The notes beneath the pieces are model-generated. The model searched no databases and had not been told where the DNA came from. It saw only the letters and a program-made list of their open reading frames with translations. From Prescottella soli (GTDB lineage: Bacteria > Actinomycetota > Actinomycetes > Mycobacteriales > Mycobacteriaceae), in NCBI RefSeq assembly GCF_040024445.1, contig NZ_CP157276.1:930001-994000 (forward strand): 64,000 nt of DNA, read 5' to 3'. Within the stretch, counting starts at the first letter, position 1, and every line of letters starts with the position of its first letter. Of the stretch, positions 25,956 through 35,140 are shown one piece after another. Both the position numbers and the translations under genes were made by a program.

Positions 25956-27031
25956 CGCGACCACTTGAGCTTCGAATCGGAGTACTTCCCGGAGATGGCA
26001 TCGGGCCCGAGGTCGTGCCCGCCGCCGAGCTCGTCATCGACGCGGCGCTCGCTTCCCGACCCGACGTGAAGATCACCTGGCAACGACTAGCGATCGGTCA
26101 CGAGGCGATCTCCAGATACGGGACACCGATGCCCGAGGAGACGTTGGAGGTCCTCGACGAACTCGATGCGTGGATCCTCGGTCCCCATGACAGCGCCTCC
26201 TACCCGGACCGGTGGCGCACACAGCTGACACCCGGCGGAACCATCCGAAAACGGTTCGAGCTGTTCGCCAACATCCGCCCCGCCCGCGCCTTTCCCGGCA
26301 CCGCGGCAGTATCCCCGAAGATGGATCTGATTGTGGTGCGGGAGAACACCGAAGGCTTCTACGCAGACAGGAACATGTACGCCGGCGCCGGCGAGTTCAT
26401 GCCCACCCCCGATGTTGCGATGGCGGTCGGGGTGGTGACCCGCCGGGCGTGTGAGCGGATCGCCCACGAAGCGTTCCGGCTGGCGCGGACTCGCCGACGA
26501 CGGGTCACCATCGCACACAAGGCCAATGTGCTGTCCATGACCTCGGGCCTGTTCCTCGAGACCTGCCTCGACGTCGCCGACCGGTACCCGGAGGTCGAGG
26601 TCGACCATCAGCACATCGATGCACTTGCCGCGCTACTCGTTCGCCACGCAGACGCATTCGACGTCATCGTCGCCGAGAACATGTTCGGTGACATCCTGTC
26701 CGATCTGACCGGCGAACTCGCCGGCTCGATCGGAAACGCTCCGTCGTTGAACACATCGGAGACGAAGGCCATGGCCCAGGCAACCCACGGCGCCGCCCCC
26801 GACATCGCCGGCCTCGGTATCGCCAATCCCACCGCCGTGATCCTCTCCTCGGCCATGCTGCTGCGCTGCCTCGGCGCACGGCACGAGCATTCGGCTCTCG
26901 GCCGTACCGCAAGCAGGATCGAGGCTGCCGTCGAAACCGTCATCGGGCAGGGTGTGTGCACCGCAGACCTCGGCGGAACGGCATCGACCGCGGGATTCAT
27001 CGACGCTGTGGTCGCCGCGATGGGGTCGTAG
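25952..27031 (+). CDS. Isocitrate/isopropylmalate dehydrogenase family protein
   Basis: A 359-residue beta-decarboxylating hydroxyacid dehydrogenase. It shows IGVLPGDGIGPEVV at the N-terminus, RENTEGFYADRNM near residue 130, HKANVLSMTSGLF with the catalytic lysine, and ENMFGDILSDLTGELAGSIG, which binds metal. The family covers isocitrate, isopropylmalate, homoisocitrate and tartrate dehydrogenases; the residues do not settle which. It is translationally coupled to the glutamate dehydrogenase by an ATGA overlap. A role in supplying 2-oxoglutarate, or in oxidising a hydroxy-diacid from the same pathway, is possible. Its stop codon lies three bases from the nuoN stop, at the right end of the inferred insertion. 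Confidence 0.78.
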   Translation: MTRPLELRIGVLPGDGIGPEVVPAAELVIDAALASRPDVKITWQRLAIGHEAISRYGTPMPEETLEVLDELDAWILGPHDSASYPDRWRTQLTPGGTIRKRFELFANIRPARAFPGTAAVSPKMDLIVVRENTEGFYADRNMYAGAGEFMPTPDVAMAVGVVTRRACERIAHEAFRLARTRRRRVTIAHKANVLSMTSGLFLETCLDVADRYPEVEVDHQHIDALAALLVRHADAFDVIVAENMFGDILSDLTGELAGSIGNAPSLNTSETKAMAQATHGAAPDIAGLGIANPTAVILSSAMLLRCLGARHEHSALGRTASRIEAAVETVIGQGVCTADLGGTASTAGFIDAVVAAMGS

Positions 27032-27034
27032 TCA

Positions 27035-27060
27035 TCAGATCAGGAAGCTCGCGGCCCGGT
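27035..27060. repeat. nuoN 3' end, right direct repeat of the catabolic block
   Basis: The last 26 bases of nuoN (RAASFLI and stop on the minus strand). They recur at 6143-6168 with 24 of 26 identities and 19 consecutive identical bases. Together the two copies bracket positions 6169-27034, which hold all the lactam/aminovalerate genes. Confidence 0.8.
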
Positions 27061-28621
27061 CCGCGAGATCGAGCGCCGGTTGCGGCACGATGCCCAGAAG
27101 CACCGTCACCGCCGCGGCGACGGCGACGGCGACGACCGTCGGGGCGCTGGTGACCACCGTGGCGGGGGCGCCCTCCGGCGGGTCCGCGAAGAACATCAGC
27201 ACGATCACCCGCACGTAGAACAGCGCGGCGATCGCGCTGCTGATCACGCCGACGATCACGAGCGGCACCGCTCCCCCGGACGCGGCGGCCTGGAACACCG
27301 CGAACTTGCTGACGAAGCCACTGGTGAGCGGGATACCGGCGAACGAGAGCAGGAACAACGCGAACGTCGCACCGAGGACCGGGGAGGTGCGCCCCAAGCC
27401 CGCCCACCGCACCAGGTCCGTCACCTCGTGGCCCGACGGATCGCGCACGAGGCTCACCACCGCGAACGCCCCGAGCGTGCTGAAGCCGTACGCGAGCAGG
27501 TAGAACAGCGTCGACGAGATTCCGGCGTCGTTTCCCGCGATCACCCCGGTGAGGATGAACCCGGCGTGCGCCACCGACGAGTACGCGAGCATGCGTTTGA
27601 CGTCGGTCTGCGTGATCGCGAGGACCGCGCCGACGACCATCGTGAGGATCGCGACCGCCCACAGCACCGGCCGCCAGTCGACGCTGAGTCCGGGGACCGC
27701 GACGTAGAAGACGCGCAGCGCCGCACCGAAGGCCGCGATCTTGGTGGCCGATGCCATGAACGCGGTGATCGGCGTCGGCGCACCCTGGTAGACGTCGGGG
27801 ATCCAGGAGTGGAACGGGACCGCGCCGATCTTGAAGAGCAGTCCCACCGACAGCATCGCCAGGCCGATCTGCGCGAGAACGATGTCGCCGGAACGCTGTT
27901 CGACCGCCTGCCCGATTCCCGGGAGCTGGACCGTGCCGGCATAGCCGTAGAGCATGGCCACCCCGAAGAGGAAGAACGCCGACGAGAACGCGCCCAGCAG
28001 AAAGTACTTGAGGGCTGCCTCCTGCGAGAGCAGCCGGCGTCGTCGAGCCAGGCCGCACAGCAGGTACAGCGGCAGCGACAGGACCTCGAGCGCGACGAAC
28101 ATCGTCAGCAGGTCGTCGGCCGCCGGAAAGAGCAGCATGCCACCGACGGCGAACATCGCCAGCGGAAAGACCTCGGTCTGGGTCACGCCCACCTTCGCGG
28201 CCTCCTTCTCGGCGGCGCTGCCCGGCACCGCCGACGCCCGTGGCGTGAACGCGTCCACCCCGCGGGATCCGACCGCGACCGACTCCGCGTCGGCCCGCGC
28301 CCGGTCGAGCCCCCGGTCGGCGATCAGCAGGACCGCCAGGATCGACACCAGCAGGATCGTGCCCTGCAGGAACAGCGTCGGGCCGTCGATCGCGACGGCC
28401 CCGACCGCGATGAGGGCACGGGTCCCGGCGAGTGCGACGACCGCGACGAACGCCGCGATCAGTCCGCCGAGCGCGAGACCGACGTGGGTCGTGTAGCGGG
28501 CCCGCCGGGGCGCGAACGCCTCGACCAGGACGCCGACGACCGCCACCGCGAACACGATGAGCATCGGTGCGAGCTGGCTGTATTCGATGCTCGGGGCCTG
28601 CAGAACCGTGTCGGTGTTCAT
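27035..28621 (-). CDS. nuoN: NADH-quinone oxidoreductase subunit N
   Basis: A 528-residue, 14-helix antiporter-like subunit of complex I and last gene of the nuo operon. Features include the long hydrophobic segments and the loop DLLTMFVALEVLSLPLYLLCGL, with KYFLLGAFSSAFFLFG carrying the conserved lysine and GAVPFHSWIPDVYQGAPTP. It forms one of three proton-pumping half-channels in the membrane arm. Its ATG overlaps the nuoM stop as ATGA. The C-terminus RAASFLI is coded by the repeat that also occurs at 6143-6168, so this gene end may have been replaced when the neighbouring block arrived; the protein looks intact. Confidence 0.95.
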   Translation of the reverse strand: MNTDTVLQAPSIEYSQLAPMLIVFAVAVVGVLVEAFAPRRARYTTHVGLALGGLIAAFVAVVALAGTRALIAVGAVAIDGPTLFLQGTILLVSILAVLLIADRGLDRARADAESVAVGSRGVDAFTPRASAVPGSAAEKEAAKVGVTQTEVFPLAMFAVGGMLLFPAADDLLTMFVALEVLSLPLYLLCGLARRRRLLSQEAALKYFLLGAFSSAFFLFGVAMLYGYAGTVQLPGIGQAVEQRSGDIVLAQIGLAMLSVGLLFKIGAVPFHSWIPDVYQGAPTPITAFMASATKIAAFGAALRVFYVAVPGLSVDWRPVLWAVAILTMVVGAVLAITQTDVKRMLAYSSVAHAGFILTGVIAGNDAGISSTLFYLLAYGFSTLGAFAVVSLVRDPSGHEVTDLVRWAGLGRTSPVLGATFALFLLSFAGIPLTSGFVSKFAVFQAAASGGAVPLVIVGVISSAIAALFYVRVIVLMFFADPPEGAPATVVTSAPTVVAVAVAAAVTVLLGIVPQPALDLADRAASFLI

Positions 28622-30195
28622 CGGGCACCTCCATCCTGCTCGGCGACCGTCGGCGCGGGATCGGGCCGGTCGATGGTCGTCAGCGTCCCGGTGACCGCCG
28701 GGGTGATGACGTCGAGGATCGGCTTGGGGTACAGGCCGAGGACCAGCAGCAGCGCGATGAGTGGGGCCACGACCACCAGCTCACGCCGTCTGAGGTCGCG
28801 GATGCGTTCGTTGCCGTCCGTGACGGGGCCGGTCATCATCCGCTGGTAGAGCCACAGCACGTACAGCGCGGCGAGCACCAAGGCGATCGTCGCGAGCACC
28901 GCCGCGACCGGGTAGCGGGTGTACGTGCCGACCAGGACCAGGAATTCGCTCACGAACGGCGCCAACCCCGGCAGCGACAGCGTCGCGAGGCCGGCGACCA
29001 GGAACGTGCCGGCCAGCACCGGGGCCACCTTCTGCACGCCCCCGTAGTCGGCGATCGCGCGGGTCCCGCGCCGCGACACCAGGAATCCGGCGACGAGCAT
29101 CAGCGCCGCGGTCGAGATCCCGTGGTTGACCATGTACAGCACCCCGCCGCTCTGCCCCTGGCTCGTCATCGCGAACACACCCAACACGATGAACCCGAAG
29201 TGCGAGATCGAGGTGTACGCGATGAGCCGCATGACGTCGGTCTGACCGATCGCGAGCAGCGCACCGTAGACGATGCCGATCACCGACAGCGTGATCACCA
29301 GTGGCGCGAAATACTGTGCGGCGTCCGGGAAGAGCTGCAGGCAGTACCGCAGCATCGCGAAGGTACCGACCTTGTCGACCACCGCCATCATCAGCACCGC
29401 ACTCACCGGTGTCGCCTGGACCGCGGCGTCGGGCAGCCAGCTGTGCAACGGCCACAGCGGGGCCTTGACCGCGAACGCGAACATGAAACCGAGGAACAGC
29501 GCGTTCGCGACCGGTGCGTCGATCGCCAGGTCACCGGACGAAATGGCTGCGACGATCCCGCGGAAGTCGAACGTCCCGGAGGTGAAGGGGCTGTCGGGGC
29601 CGGCGGTGACGACGTAGAGGCCGATGACGGCCGCGAGCATGATCAGCCCGCCGAAGAGGTTGTACAGCAGGAACTTCACCGCGGCCCGCGACCGATCGGG
29701 GCCGGGTTGGCCGAACCCGCCGACGAGGAAGTACATCGGGATCAGCATCGCCTCGAAGAACACGTAGAACAGCAGGACATCGAGCGCGAGGAACGACATC
29801 AGCACCATCGACTCGACCACCAGGATCAGCGCGACATACGTCTGGGTCGCGCGCGGGCGCGGGTCGTCGGCGGCGACGTCCCGCCAGCCGGCGATCAGCA
29901 GCAGCGGCACCAGGACCGCCGTGAGCAGGACCAGTGCGAGCGCGATGCCGTCGAGTCCAAGTTCGTAGCGGGTACCGAAAGCCGGTATCCACGAATGCGA
30001 TTCGACGAACTGGTACCGGTCACCGGTGGGATCGAAGCGGACCGCCAGGACCACCGCCACCGCGAGCGCCGCCACCGCCGCCCCGAGGGCGAGCGTCCGG
30101 GCGAGGACGCGCCGGTAGGCCGGGATGGCCACCGCCGCGACCGCCCCGGCCAGCGGCAGCAGCCACAGCACCGTCAACCAGGGAAAGCCGTTCAT
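28618..30195 (-). CDS. nuoM: NADH-quinone oxidoreductase subunit M
   Basis: A 525-residue, 14-helix proton-pumping subunit. The conserved FYVFFEAMLIPMYFLVG, with the key glutamate, and FAFAVKAPLWPLHSWLPDAAVQATPVSAVLM (shown across as FAFAVKAPLWPLHSWLPDA and VQATPVSAVLM) are typical of NuoM. It starts one base inside the nuoL stop (TGATG) and ends in an ATGA overlap with nuoN, so translation along the operon is tightly coupled. Confidence 0.96.
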   Translation of the reverse strand: MNGFPWLTVLWLLPLAGAVAAVAIPAYRRVLARTLALGAAVAALAVAVVLAVRFDPTGDRYQFVESHSWIPAFGTRYELGLDGIALALVLLTAVLVPLLLIAGWRDVAADDPRPRATQTYVALILVVESMVLMSFLALDVLLFYVFFEAMLIPMYFLVGGFGQPGPDRSRAAVKFLLYNLFGGLIMLAAVIGLYVVTAGPDSPFTSGTFDFRGIVAAISSGDLAIDAPVANALFLGFMFAFAVKAPLWPLHSWLPDAAVQATPVSAVLMMAVVDKVGTFAMLRYCLQLFPDAAQYFAPLVITLSVIGIVYGALLAIGQTDVMRLIAYTSISHFGFIVLGVFAMTSQGQSGGVLYMVNHGISTAALMLVAGFLVSRRGTRAIADYGGVQKVAPVLAGTFLVAGLATLSLPGLAPFVSEFLVLVGTYTRYPVAAVLATIALVLAALYVLWLYQRMMTGPVTDGNERIRDLRRRELVVVAPLIALLLVLGLYPKPILDVITPAVTGTLTTIDRPDPAPTVAEQDGGAR

Positions 30196-32141
30196 CACAC
30201 CCTCCCCACCAGTACGGCCGCGACCACCACGACCGCGCCGACGAACATGTACAGCGCGTACGAGCGGACGAATCCGGTCTGCAGTCGCCGCAGGGCCACC
30301 GACGCGAAGCCGAGGACGGTGGGCACGGCCCGCACCACGCCGTCGATCCCCTTGTCCTCGAGCACCTTCAGTCCCGCGATCAGCCGCTGCCCGGGACGCA
30401 TGAACACCGCCTCGTCGACGGCGTCGCCGTACAGGTCGCGGCGGGCGGCGACGGTGAGGCCGGACACCTCGGCGGGCGCGACGACCGGGACCGGCCGCGT
30501 GCCGTACTGCCGCCACGCGATCCCCACGCCGACGGCGACCACGGCGAGCGTCGCGGCGGTGATCACCCAGACCGGCACGGCAGGCTCGGTGTGTTCGGCC
30601 GCGGAACCGAATTCGGTCCAGACGGGTTCGAGCCAGTGTTCGAGCGTGCCGCCCACCGCGAGCAGTCCACCGGCGGCGACCGACCCCACGGCGAGCAGGA
30701 TCATCGGCACCGTCATCACCCCCGACGACTCGTGCGGGTGCGCGACAGTGTCTTCTGGTCGCTCCGCAGGCTCCGCTCCTGCCGCCCACCTGCGCTCGCC
30801 GAAGAACGTCATCAGCATCACGCGCGTCATGTAGAACGCGGTGATGCCGGCGCCGAGCATCGCGACCGTGCCGAGCACGGCGCCCCCGGCGCCACCGGAC
30901 GCGAACGCAGCCTCGATGATCTTGTCCTTGGAGAAGAAACCGGAGAACGGCGGGACGCCGATGATCGCGAGGTAGCCGAGCCCGAACGTCGCGAACGTGA
31001 TCGGCATGAGGGTGCGCAGCCCGCCGTACCGGCGCATGTCGGTCTCGTCGTCCATGCCGTGCATCACCGAGCCGGCGCCGAGGAACAGTCCGGCCTTGAA
31101 GAAGCCGTGCGCGAGCAGCAGCATGATCGCGAACGCGTAGCCGGCCGGGCCGAGTCCCGCCGCCATCACCATGTAGCCGATCTGGCTCATCGTCGACGCC
31201 GCGAGCGCCTTCTTGATGTCGTCCTTCGCGCACCCGATGATCGCGCCGAACAGCAGGGTCACCGCACCGACGACCACGACCGCGACCTGTGCACCGGGGG
31301 CCGCCTCGAAGATCGGGCCCGACCGCACGATCAGGTAGACGCCCGCGGTGACCATCGTGGCGGCGTGGATGAGCGCGGACACCGGCGTCGGGCCCTCCAT
31401 CGCGTCGCCGAGCCACGACTGGAGCGGAACCTGGGCCGACTTGCCGCACGCGGCCAGCAGCAGCGCCAGCCCGATCGCGGTGCACGTGCCCTCACCCGCC
31501 GCGTCCACCCCGCCGAAGACGGCCGGGAAGGAGACGGACCCGAACGTCGCGAACATGATCATGAGCGCGACGACCAGGCCCATGTCCCCGACCCGGTTGA
31601 CGACGAACGCCTTCTTCGCGGCCGTCGCCGCGGTCGGCTTGTACTGCCAGAACCCGATCAGCAGGTACGACGCGAGACCCACACCCTCCCAGCCGACGTA
31701 CAGGCCGAGGTAGTTGTCGGCGAGCACCAGCAGCAGCATCGCGGCGAGGAACAGGTTCAGGTAGGCAAAGAAGCGCCGGCGATCGGGGTCGTCGCGCATG
31801 TAGCCGACCGAATAGATGTGGATGAGCGAGCCGACACCGGTGATGAGCAGCGCGAAGCACATCGACAACGGATCGAGCCTGAAGCCGACGTCCACCTGGA
31901 GTCCGGCGACGGGCAGCCACGTGAACAGGTCCTGGGTCACGATCCGGTCGGCGGAATCGCGTCCGACCATGTCGACGAACAGCGCCGCCGCGAGCGCGAA
32001 CGACGCGAGGGCGGCGGCGCAGCCGAGGAGGTGCCCCCACGGGTCGCTGCGCCGTCCGGTGAGCAGGAGGATCGCCGCACCGGCGAGCGGAAGCACCGGA
32101 AGGAGCCAGATGAGCGCGTGAATTCCCGTCCCCCCGTCCAT
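30195..32141 (-). CDS. nuoL: NADH-quinone oxidoreductase subunit L
   Basis: A 648-residue subunit with about 16 helices and the long C-terminal amphipathic extension that braces the membrane arm. [26 protein letters not shown], here in parts [15 protein letters not shown] and [11 protein letters not shown], and [16 protein letters not shown] with the functional glutamate are the classic signatures; [28 protein letters not shown] follows in pieces. It is the distal proton-pumping subunit. One base separates it from the nuoK stop. Confidence 0.96.
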   Translation of the reverse strand: MDGGTGIHALIWLLPVLPLAGAAILLLTGRRSDPWGHLLGCAAALASFALAAALFVDMVGRDSADRIVTQDLFTWLPVAGLQVDVGFRLDPLSMCFALLITGVGSLIHIYSVGYMRDDPDRRRFFAYLNLFLAAMLLLVLADNYLGLYVGWEGVGLASYLLIGFWQYKPTAATAAKKAFVVNRVGDMGLVVALMIMFATFGSVSFPAVFGGVDAAGEGTCTAIGLALLLAACGKSAQVPLQSWLGDAMEGPTPVSALIHAATMVTAGVYLIVRSGPIFEAAPGAQVAVVVVGAVTLLFGAIIGCAKDDIKKALAASTMSQIGYMVMAAGLGPAGYAFAIMLLLAHGFFKAGLFLGAGSVMHGMDDETDMRRYGGLRTLMPITFATFGLGYLAIIGVPPFSGFFSKDKIIEAAFASGGAGGAVLGTVAMLGAGITAFYMTRVMLMTFFGERRWAAGAEPAERPEDTVAHPHESSGVMTVPMILLAVGSVAAGGLLAVGGTLEHWLEPVWTEFGSAAEHTEPAVPVWVITAATLAVVAVGVGIAWRQYGTRPVPVVAPAEVSGLTVAARRDLYGDAVDEAVFMRPGQRLIAGLKVLEDKGIDGVVRAVPTVLGFASVALRRLQTGFVRSYALYMFVGAVVVVAAVLVGRV

Positions 32142-32142
32142 G

Positions 32143-32442
32143 TCAATACTTCAGCAGGTCGGCGTCGTCGACCGAGGCCGAGCGACGGGTCCGGAAGATG
32201 GTCATGATGATCGCGAGGCCGACGACGACCTCCGCCGCGGCGACGACCATCGTGAAGAACGCGAACACCTGACCGTCGAGGTTCCCGTGCATGCGGGCGA
32301 ACGTGACGAACGCGAGGTTGCCGGCGTTGAGCATCAGTTCGATGCACATGAACACGACGATCGCGTTGCGCCGCAACAGCACCCCGGCGGCCCCGATCGT
32401 GAACAGCAACGCCGCCAGGTACAGGTAGTTGTCGGGATTCAT
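32143..32442 (-). CDS. nuoK: NADH-quinone oxidoreductase subunit K
   Basis: A 99-residue protein of three helices, the normal NuoK length. The two buried glutamates of the proton path are in [14 protein letters not shown] and in [13 protein letters not shown]. It starts within an ATGA overlap with nuoJ. The C-terminal tail is charged and slightly longer than in enteric homologues. Confidence 0.95.
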   Translation of the reverse strand: MNPDNYLYLAALLFTIGAAGVLLRRNAIVVFMCIELMLNAGNLAFVTFARMHGNLDGQVFAFFTMVVAAAEVVVGLAIIMTIFRTRRSASVDDADLLKY

Positions 32443-33272
32443 CGCGTCTCCTCCCCGGTCGGTGCCGCAGCGGACGGTGGGACTCCGCGCGGATCGAGCA
32501 CGCGGGCAACGGATTCGCGCGCATAGGAGCCGTCGGGCAGCCGGGCCGGCATGTCGACGGCGTTGCTGCGTGCGTAGACGCCCGGACTGGGCAGGGGCGT
32601 CACGCGGGCGGTCGCGTCGGGCTCGCCCGCACCCCAGTCCCGGAACCGCTGCTCCGACAGCTCCCGCTGACTCAGGCGACGCTCGAAGCGTTCGCGGTGG
32701 GCCAGCACCATCGCGCCGATGGTCGCGGTGATCAGCAGGGCGCCGGTCAGTTCGAACACCCACACGTAGCGGACGAAGACGATCTCGGCGAGGCCCTCGA
32801 CGTTGCCCCCGGCGTTGGCCTGGTCGAGCCCGACGAAGCCGACCTGGCCGGAGCGGGCGACGCCGATGGTGGCGTTGCCGAGCGCACCGATCAGCAGCAA
32901 CCCGAACCCGACGCCGGCCACCACCGCCGCGATGCGTTGTCCGCGCAGGGTCTCCACGAGGGAGTCCGACGAGTCGACGCCCACGAGCATCAGCACGAAC
33001 AGGAACAGCATCATCACCGCACCGGTGTAGACGACTACCTGGACCACACCCAGGAACAGCGCGCCCTGGGCGATGTAGAGCACGGCGAGGACGATCATCG
33101 TCATCGCGAGGAAGATCGCCGAGTACACCGCCTTCGGCGCGCACACCACCCCGAGGGCACCCAGCACCGCGACGGTGCCGAGGATCCAGAACTGCACACC
33201 CTCGGCGGTGGACGTCCGGGTGAAGGTCTCGGCGGCGAGAGTCGCCGTCGCGTGCACTGTCACAGCGTCCAC
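32439..33272 (-). CDS. nuoJ: NADH-quinone oxidoreductase subunit J
   Basis: A 277-residue subunit with five helices and a hydrophilic C-terminal tail of about 90 residues, as in mycobacterial Nuo[22 protein letters not shown] is the conserved helix with the tyrosine/glycine pi-bulge region. The GTG at 33272 has GAGGAGG nine bases upstream and follows the nuoI stop by 13 bases. The long Pro/Arg-rich tail is disordered-looking and lineage-specific. Confidence 0.93.
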   Translation of the reverse strand: MDAVTVHATATLAAETFTRTSTAEGVQFWILGTVAVLGALGVVCAPKAVYSAIFLAMTMIVLAVLYIAQGALFLGVVQVVVYTGAVMMLFLFVLMLVGVDSSDSLVETLRGQRIAAVVAGVGFGLLLIGALGNATIGVARSGQVGFVGLDQANAGGNVEGLAEIVFVRYVWVFELTGALLITATIGAMVLAHRERFERRLSQRELSEQRFRDWGAGEPDATARVTPLPSPGVYARSNAVDMPARLPDGSYARESVARVLDPRGVPPSAAAPTGEETR

Positions 33273-33285
33273 CCCGATCGCCTCC

Positions 33286-33834
33286 TCAGCTCGCGGTCTC
33301 GTCGGGTCGGGCAGGCGGGGTGGCGACCGTACCGATCACGTTGCCGCGGTAGTAGTCCTCGTCGGTGGCGCCGGGCGCCATCGGGTGCGGCGGCGACTCC
33401 ATCCCGGGTTGCAGCGGAGCGAGCAGACGGTCCTTCTCGTAGATCAGGTCGGCGCGGTTGTCGTCGACCATCTCGTATTCGTTGGTCATCGTGAGTGCGC
33501 GGGTGGGGCACGCCTCGACGCACAGACCGCAGCCGATGCACCGCAGATAGTTGATCTGGTAGACGCGGCCGTACCGCTCCCCCGGCGAGTAGCGTTCCTC
33601 GTCGGTGTTATCGGCGCCCTCCACGTAGATCGCGTCGGCCGGGCACGCCCACGCACACAGCTCGCAGCCGATGCACTTCTCCAGCCCGTCGGGGTGACGG
33701 TTGAGCTGGTGTCGACCGTGGTAGCGGGCGGCGGTGGGCGCCTTCTGCTCGGGATAGAACTCGGTCACCGGTTTCTTGAACATCGTCGAGAACGTCACGC
33801 CGAAACCTGCGACGGAGTCGAGGAAGTCAGGCAT
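33286..33834 (-). CDS. nuoI: NADH-quinone oxidoreductase subunit I
   Basis: A 182-residue ferredoxin-like subunit binding two [4Fe-4S] clusters (N6a and N6b). The ligands are Cys54, 57, 60, 64 in [12 protein letters not shown] and Cys99, 102, 105, 109 in [12 protein letters not shown]. It hands electrons from NuoG to NuoB in the peripheral arm. Its start lies inside the end of nuoH, an eight-base overlap. Confidence 0.96.
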   Translation of the reverse strand: MPDFLDSVAGFGVTFSTMFKKPVTEFYPEQKAPTAARYHGRHQLNRHPDGLEKCIGCELCAWACPADAIYVEGADNTDEERYSPGERYGRVYQINYLRCIGCGLCVEACPTRALTMTNEYEMVDDNRADLIYEKDRLLAPLQPGMESPPHPMAPGATDEDYYRGNVIGTVATPPARPDETAS

Positions 33835-35140
33835 CGAACTCCTCCTTTCCGGGGTGCCGGGACGCCGCGAGCGCCGGCTCGGTCCGCGGCGCAGCCGCCG
33901 GGAGCGGCGGGACGGGGAAGCCTCCGGCCATCGGGTCGAACTCCTCGGCCGCGGCCGGTTGCGCCTCGGGCGGCGCGCCGCGCGCGGCCGTGAGGCGGCG
34001 CCACAGCAGGGCCAGCAGCACCAGTGCCACGATCACGCCGCCGACGACCAGGACGATCCAGCGCACCTCGTGCCCCTCGTTGCGGAGCACCCGGACCGTC
34101 GCGACCACCATGACCCACACGAGCGCGACCGGGATCAGGATCTTCCAGCCGAGATTCATGAACTGGTCGTAGCGCAGGCGTGGGAGCGTGCCGCGTAGCC
34201 AGATGAACACGAACAGGAACGCCCACACCTTCGCGACGAACCACAGCAGCGGCCACCAGCCCGAGTTCGCGCCGGACCACATGTTCAGCGGCCACGGCGC
34301 GTGCCAGCCGCCGAGGAACATCGTCGCCGCCAGCGCCGAGACGGTCACCATGTTCACGTACTCGGCGAGCATGAACATCGCGAACCGCAGCGACGAGTAC
34401 TCGGTGTGGAAGCCGCCGACGAGTTCGCCCTCGGCCTCGGGCAGGTCGAACGGGGCCCGGTTGGTCTCGCCGACCATCGAGGTGACGTAGATGAGGAACG
34501 ACGGCAGCAGCAGGAACGCGTACCAGGTGCCCTCCTGCGCGGCAACGATTCCCGACGTCGACATCGTGCCGGCGTCGAGGAAGACGGCGGCGAACGTCAG
34601 ACCCATCGCGACCTCGTAGGAGATCACCTGCGCGGTCGACCGGAGCCCGCCGAGGAGCGGATACGTCGAACCCGACGACCATCCCGCCAGCACGATCCCG
34701 TAGACGCCGACCGACGTGACCGCCAGGACGTACAGGACGGCGACCGGAAGATCGGTGAGCTGCAAGGGCGTCCACCGGCCGAGGATCGACACCTCCGGGC
34801 CGAAGGGGATCACCGCGAACGCCATGAAGGCCGGGACCGTCGCGATGATCGGCGCGAGGATGTAGACGGGCTTGTCGACGCCCGCGGGAACGATGCCCTC
34901 CTTGAGTGCGAGCTTGATGCCGTCGGCGAGGGTCTGCAGGATTCCCCGGGGGCCGACGCGGTCGGGGCCGACCCGCATCTGCATCCACGCCAGCACCTTC
35001 CGTTCGGCGTAGATCGCGATCAGCACGGTCAGCACCAGGAAAACGAAGATGGCCAACGCCTTCGCGATCACGAGCCACCACGGGTCGTGGCCGAACATCG
35101 ACAGGTCGGCGGCGGCCGTGACCATCCCGGTGTCGGTCAT
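33827..35140 (-). CDS. nuoH: NADH-quinone oxidoreductase subunit H
   Basis: A 437-residue membrane subunit at the junction with the peripheral arm. [25 protein letters not shown] and [26 protein letters not shown] (each split in the protein as [19 protein letters not shown] and [15 protein letters not shown]) are invariant NuoH loops lining the quinone channel. The C-terminus has an extra Ala/Pro-rich tail of about 50 residues. The ATG at 35140 overlaps the nuoG stop as ATGA and has GGGGAGG upstream. Confidence 0.96.
   Translation of the reverse strand: MTDTGMVTAAADLSMFGHDPWWLVIAKALAIFVFLVLTVLIAIYAERKVLAWMQMRVGPDRVGPRGILQTLADGIKLALKEGIVPAGVDKPVYILAPIIATVPAFMAFAVIPFGPEVSILGRWTPLQLTDLPVAVLYVLAVTSVGVYGIVLAGWSSGSTYPLLGGLRSTAQVISYEVAMGLTFAAVFLDAGTMSTSGIVAAQEGTWYAFLLLPSFLIYVTSMVGETNRAPFDLPEAEGELVGGFHTEYSSLRFAMFMLAEYVNMVTVSALAATMFLGGWHAPWPLNMWSGANSGWWPLLWFVAKVWAFLFVFIWLRGTLPRLRYDQFMNLGWKILIPVALVWVMVVATVRVLRNEGHEVRWIVLVVGGVIVALVLLALLWRRLTAARGAPPEAQPAAAEEFDPMAGGFPVPPLPAAAPRTEPALAASRHPGKEEFDA

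Noticed and set aside
6169-27034. A classical integrative element or prophage
   Set aside because: Direct repeats are present, but no integrase, excisionase, replication or conjugation gene is found within them, and the repeat lies at a protein gene, not a tRNA.
27080-32207. Very long open frames (up to about 750 codons) on the plus strand opposite nuoN, nuoM and nuoL
   Set aside because: They are Arg/Asp/Gly/His-rich without any family pattern, and lie antisense to complete nuo genes. In DNA this GC-rich, stop codons are rare in such frames.
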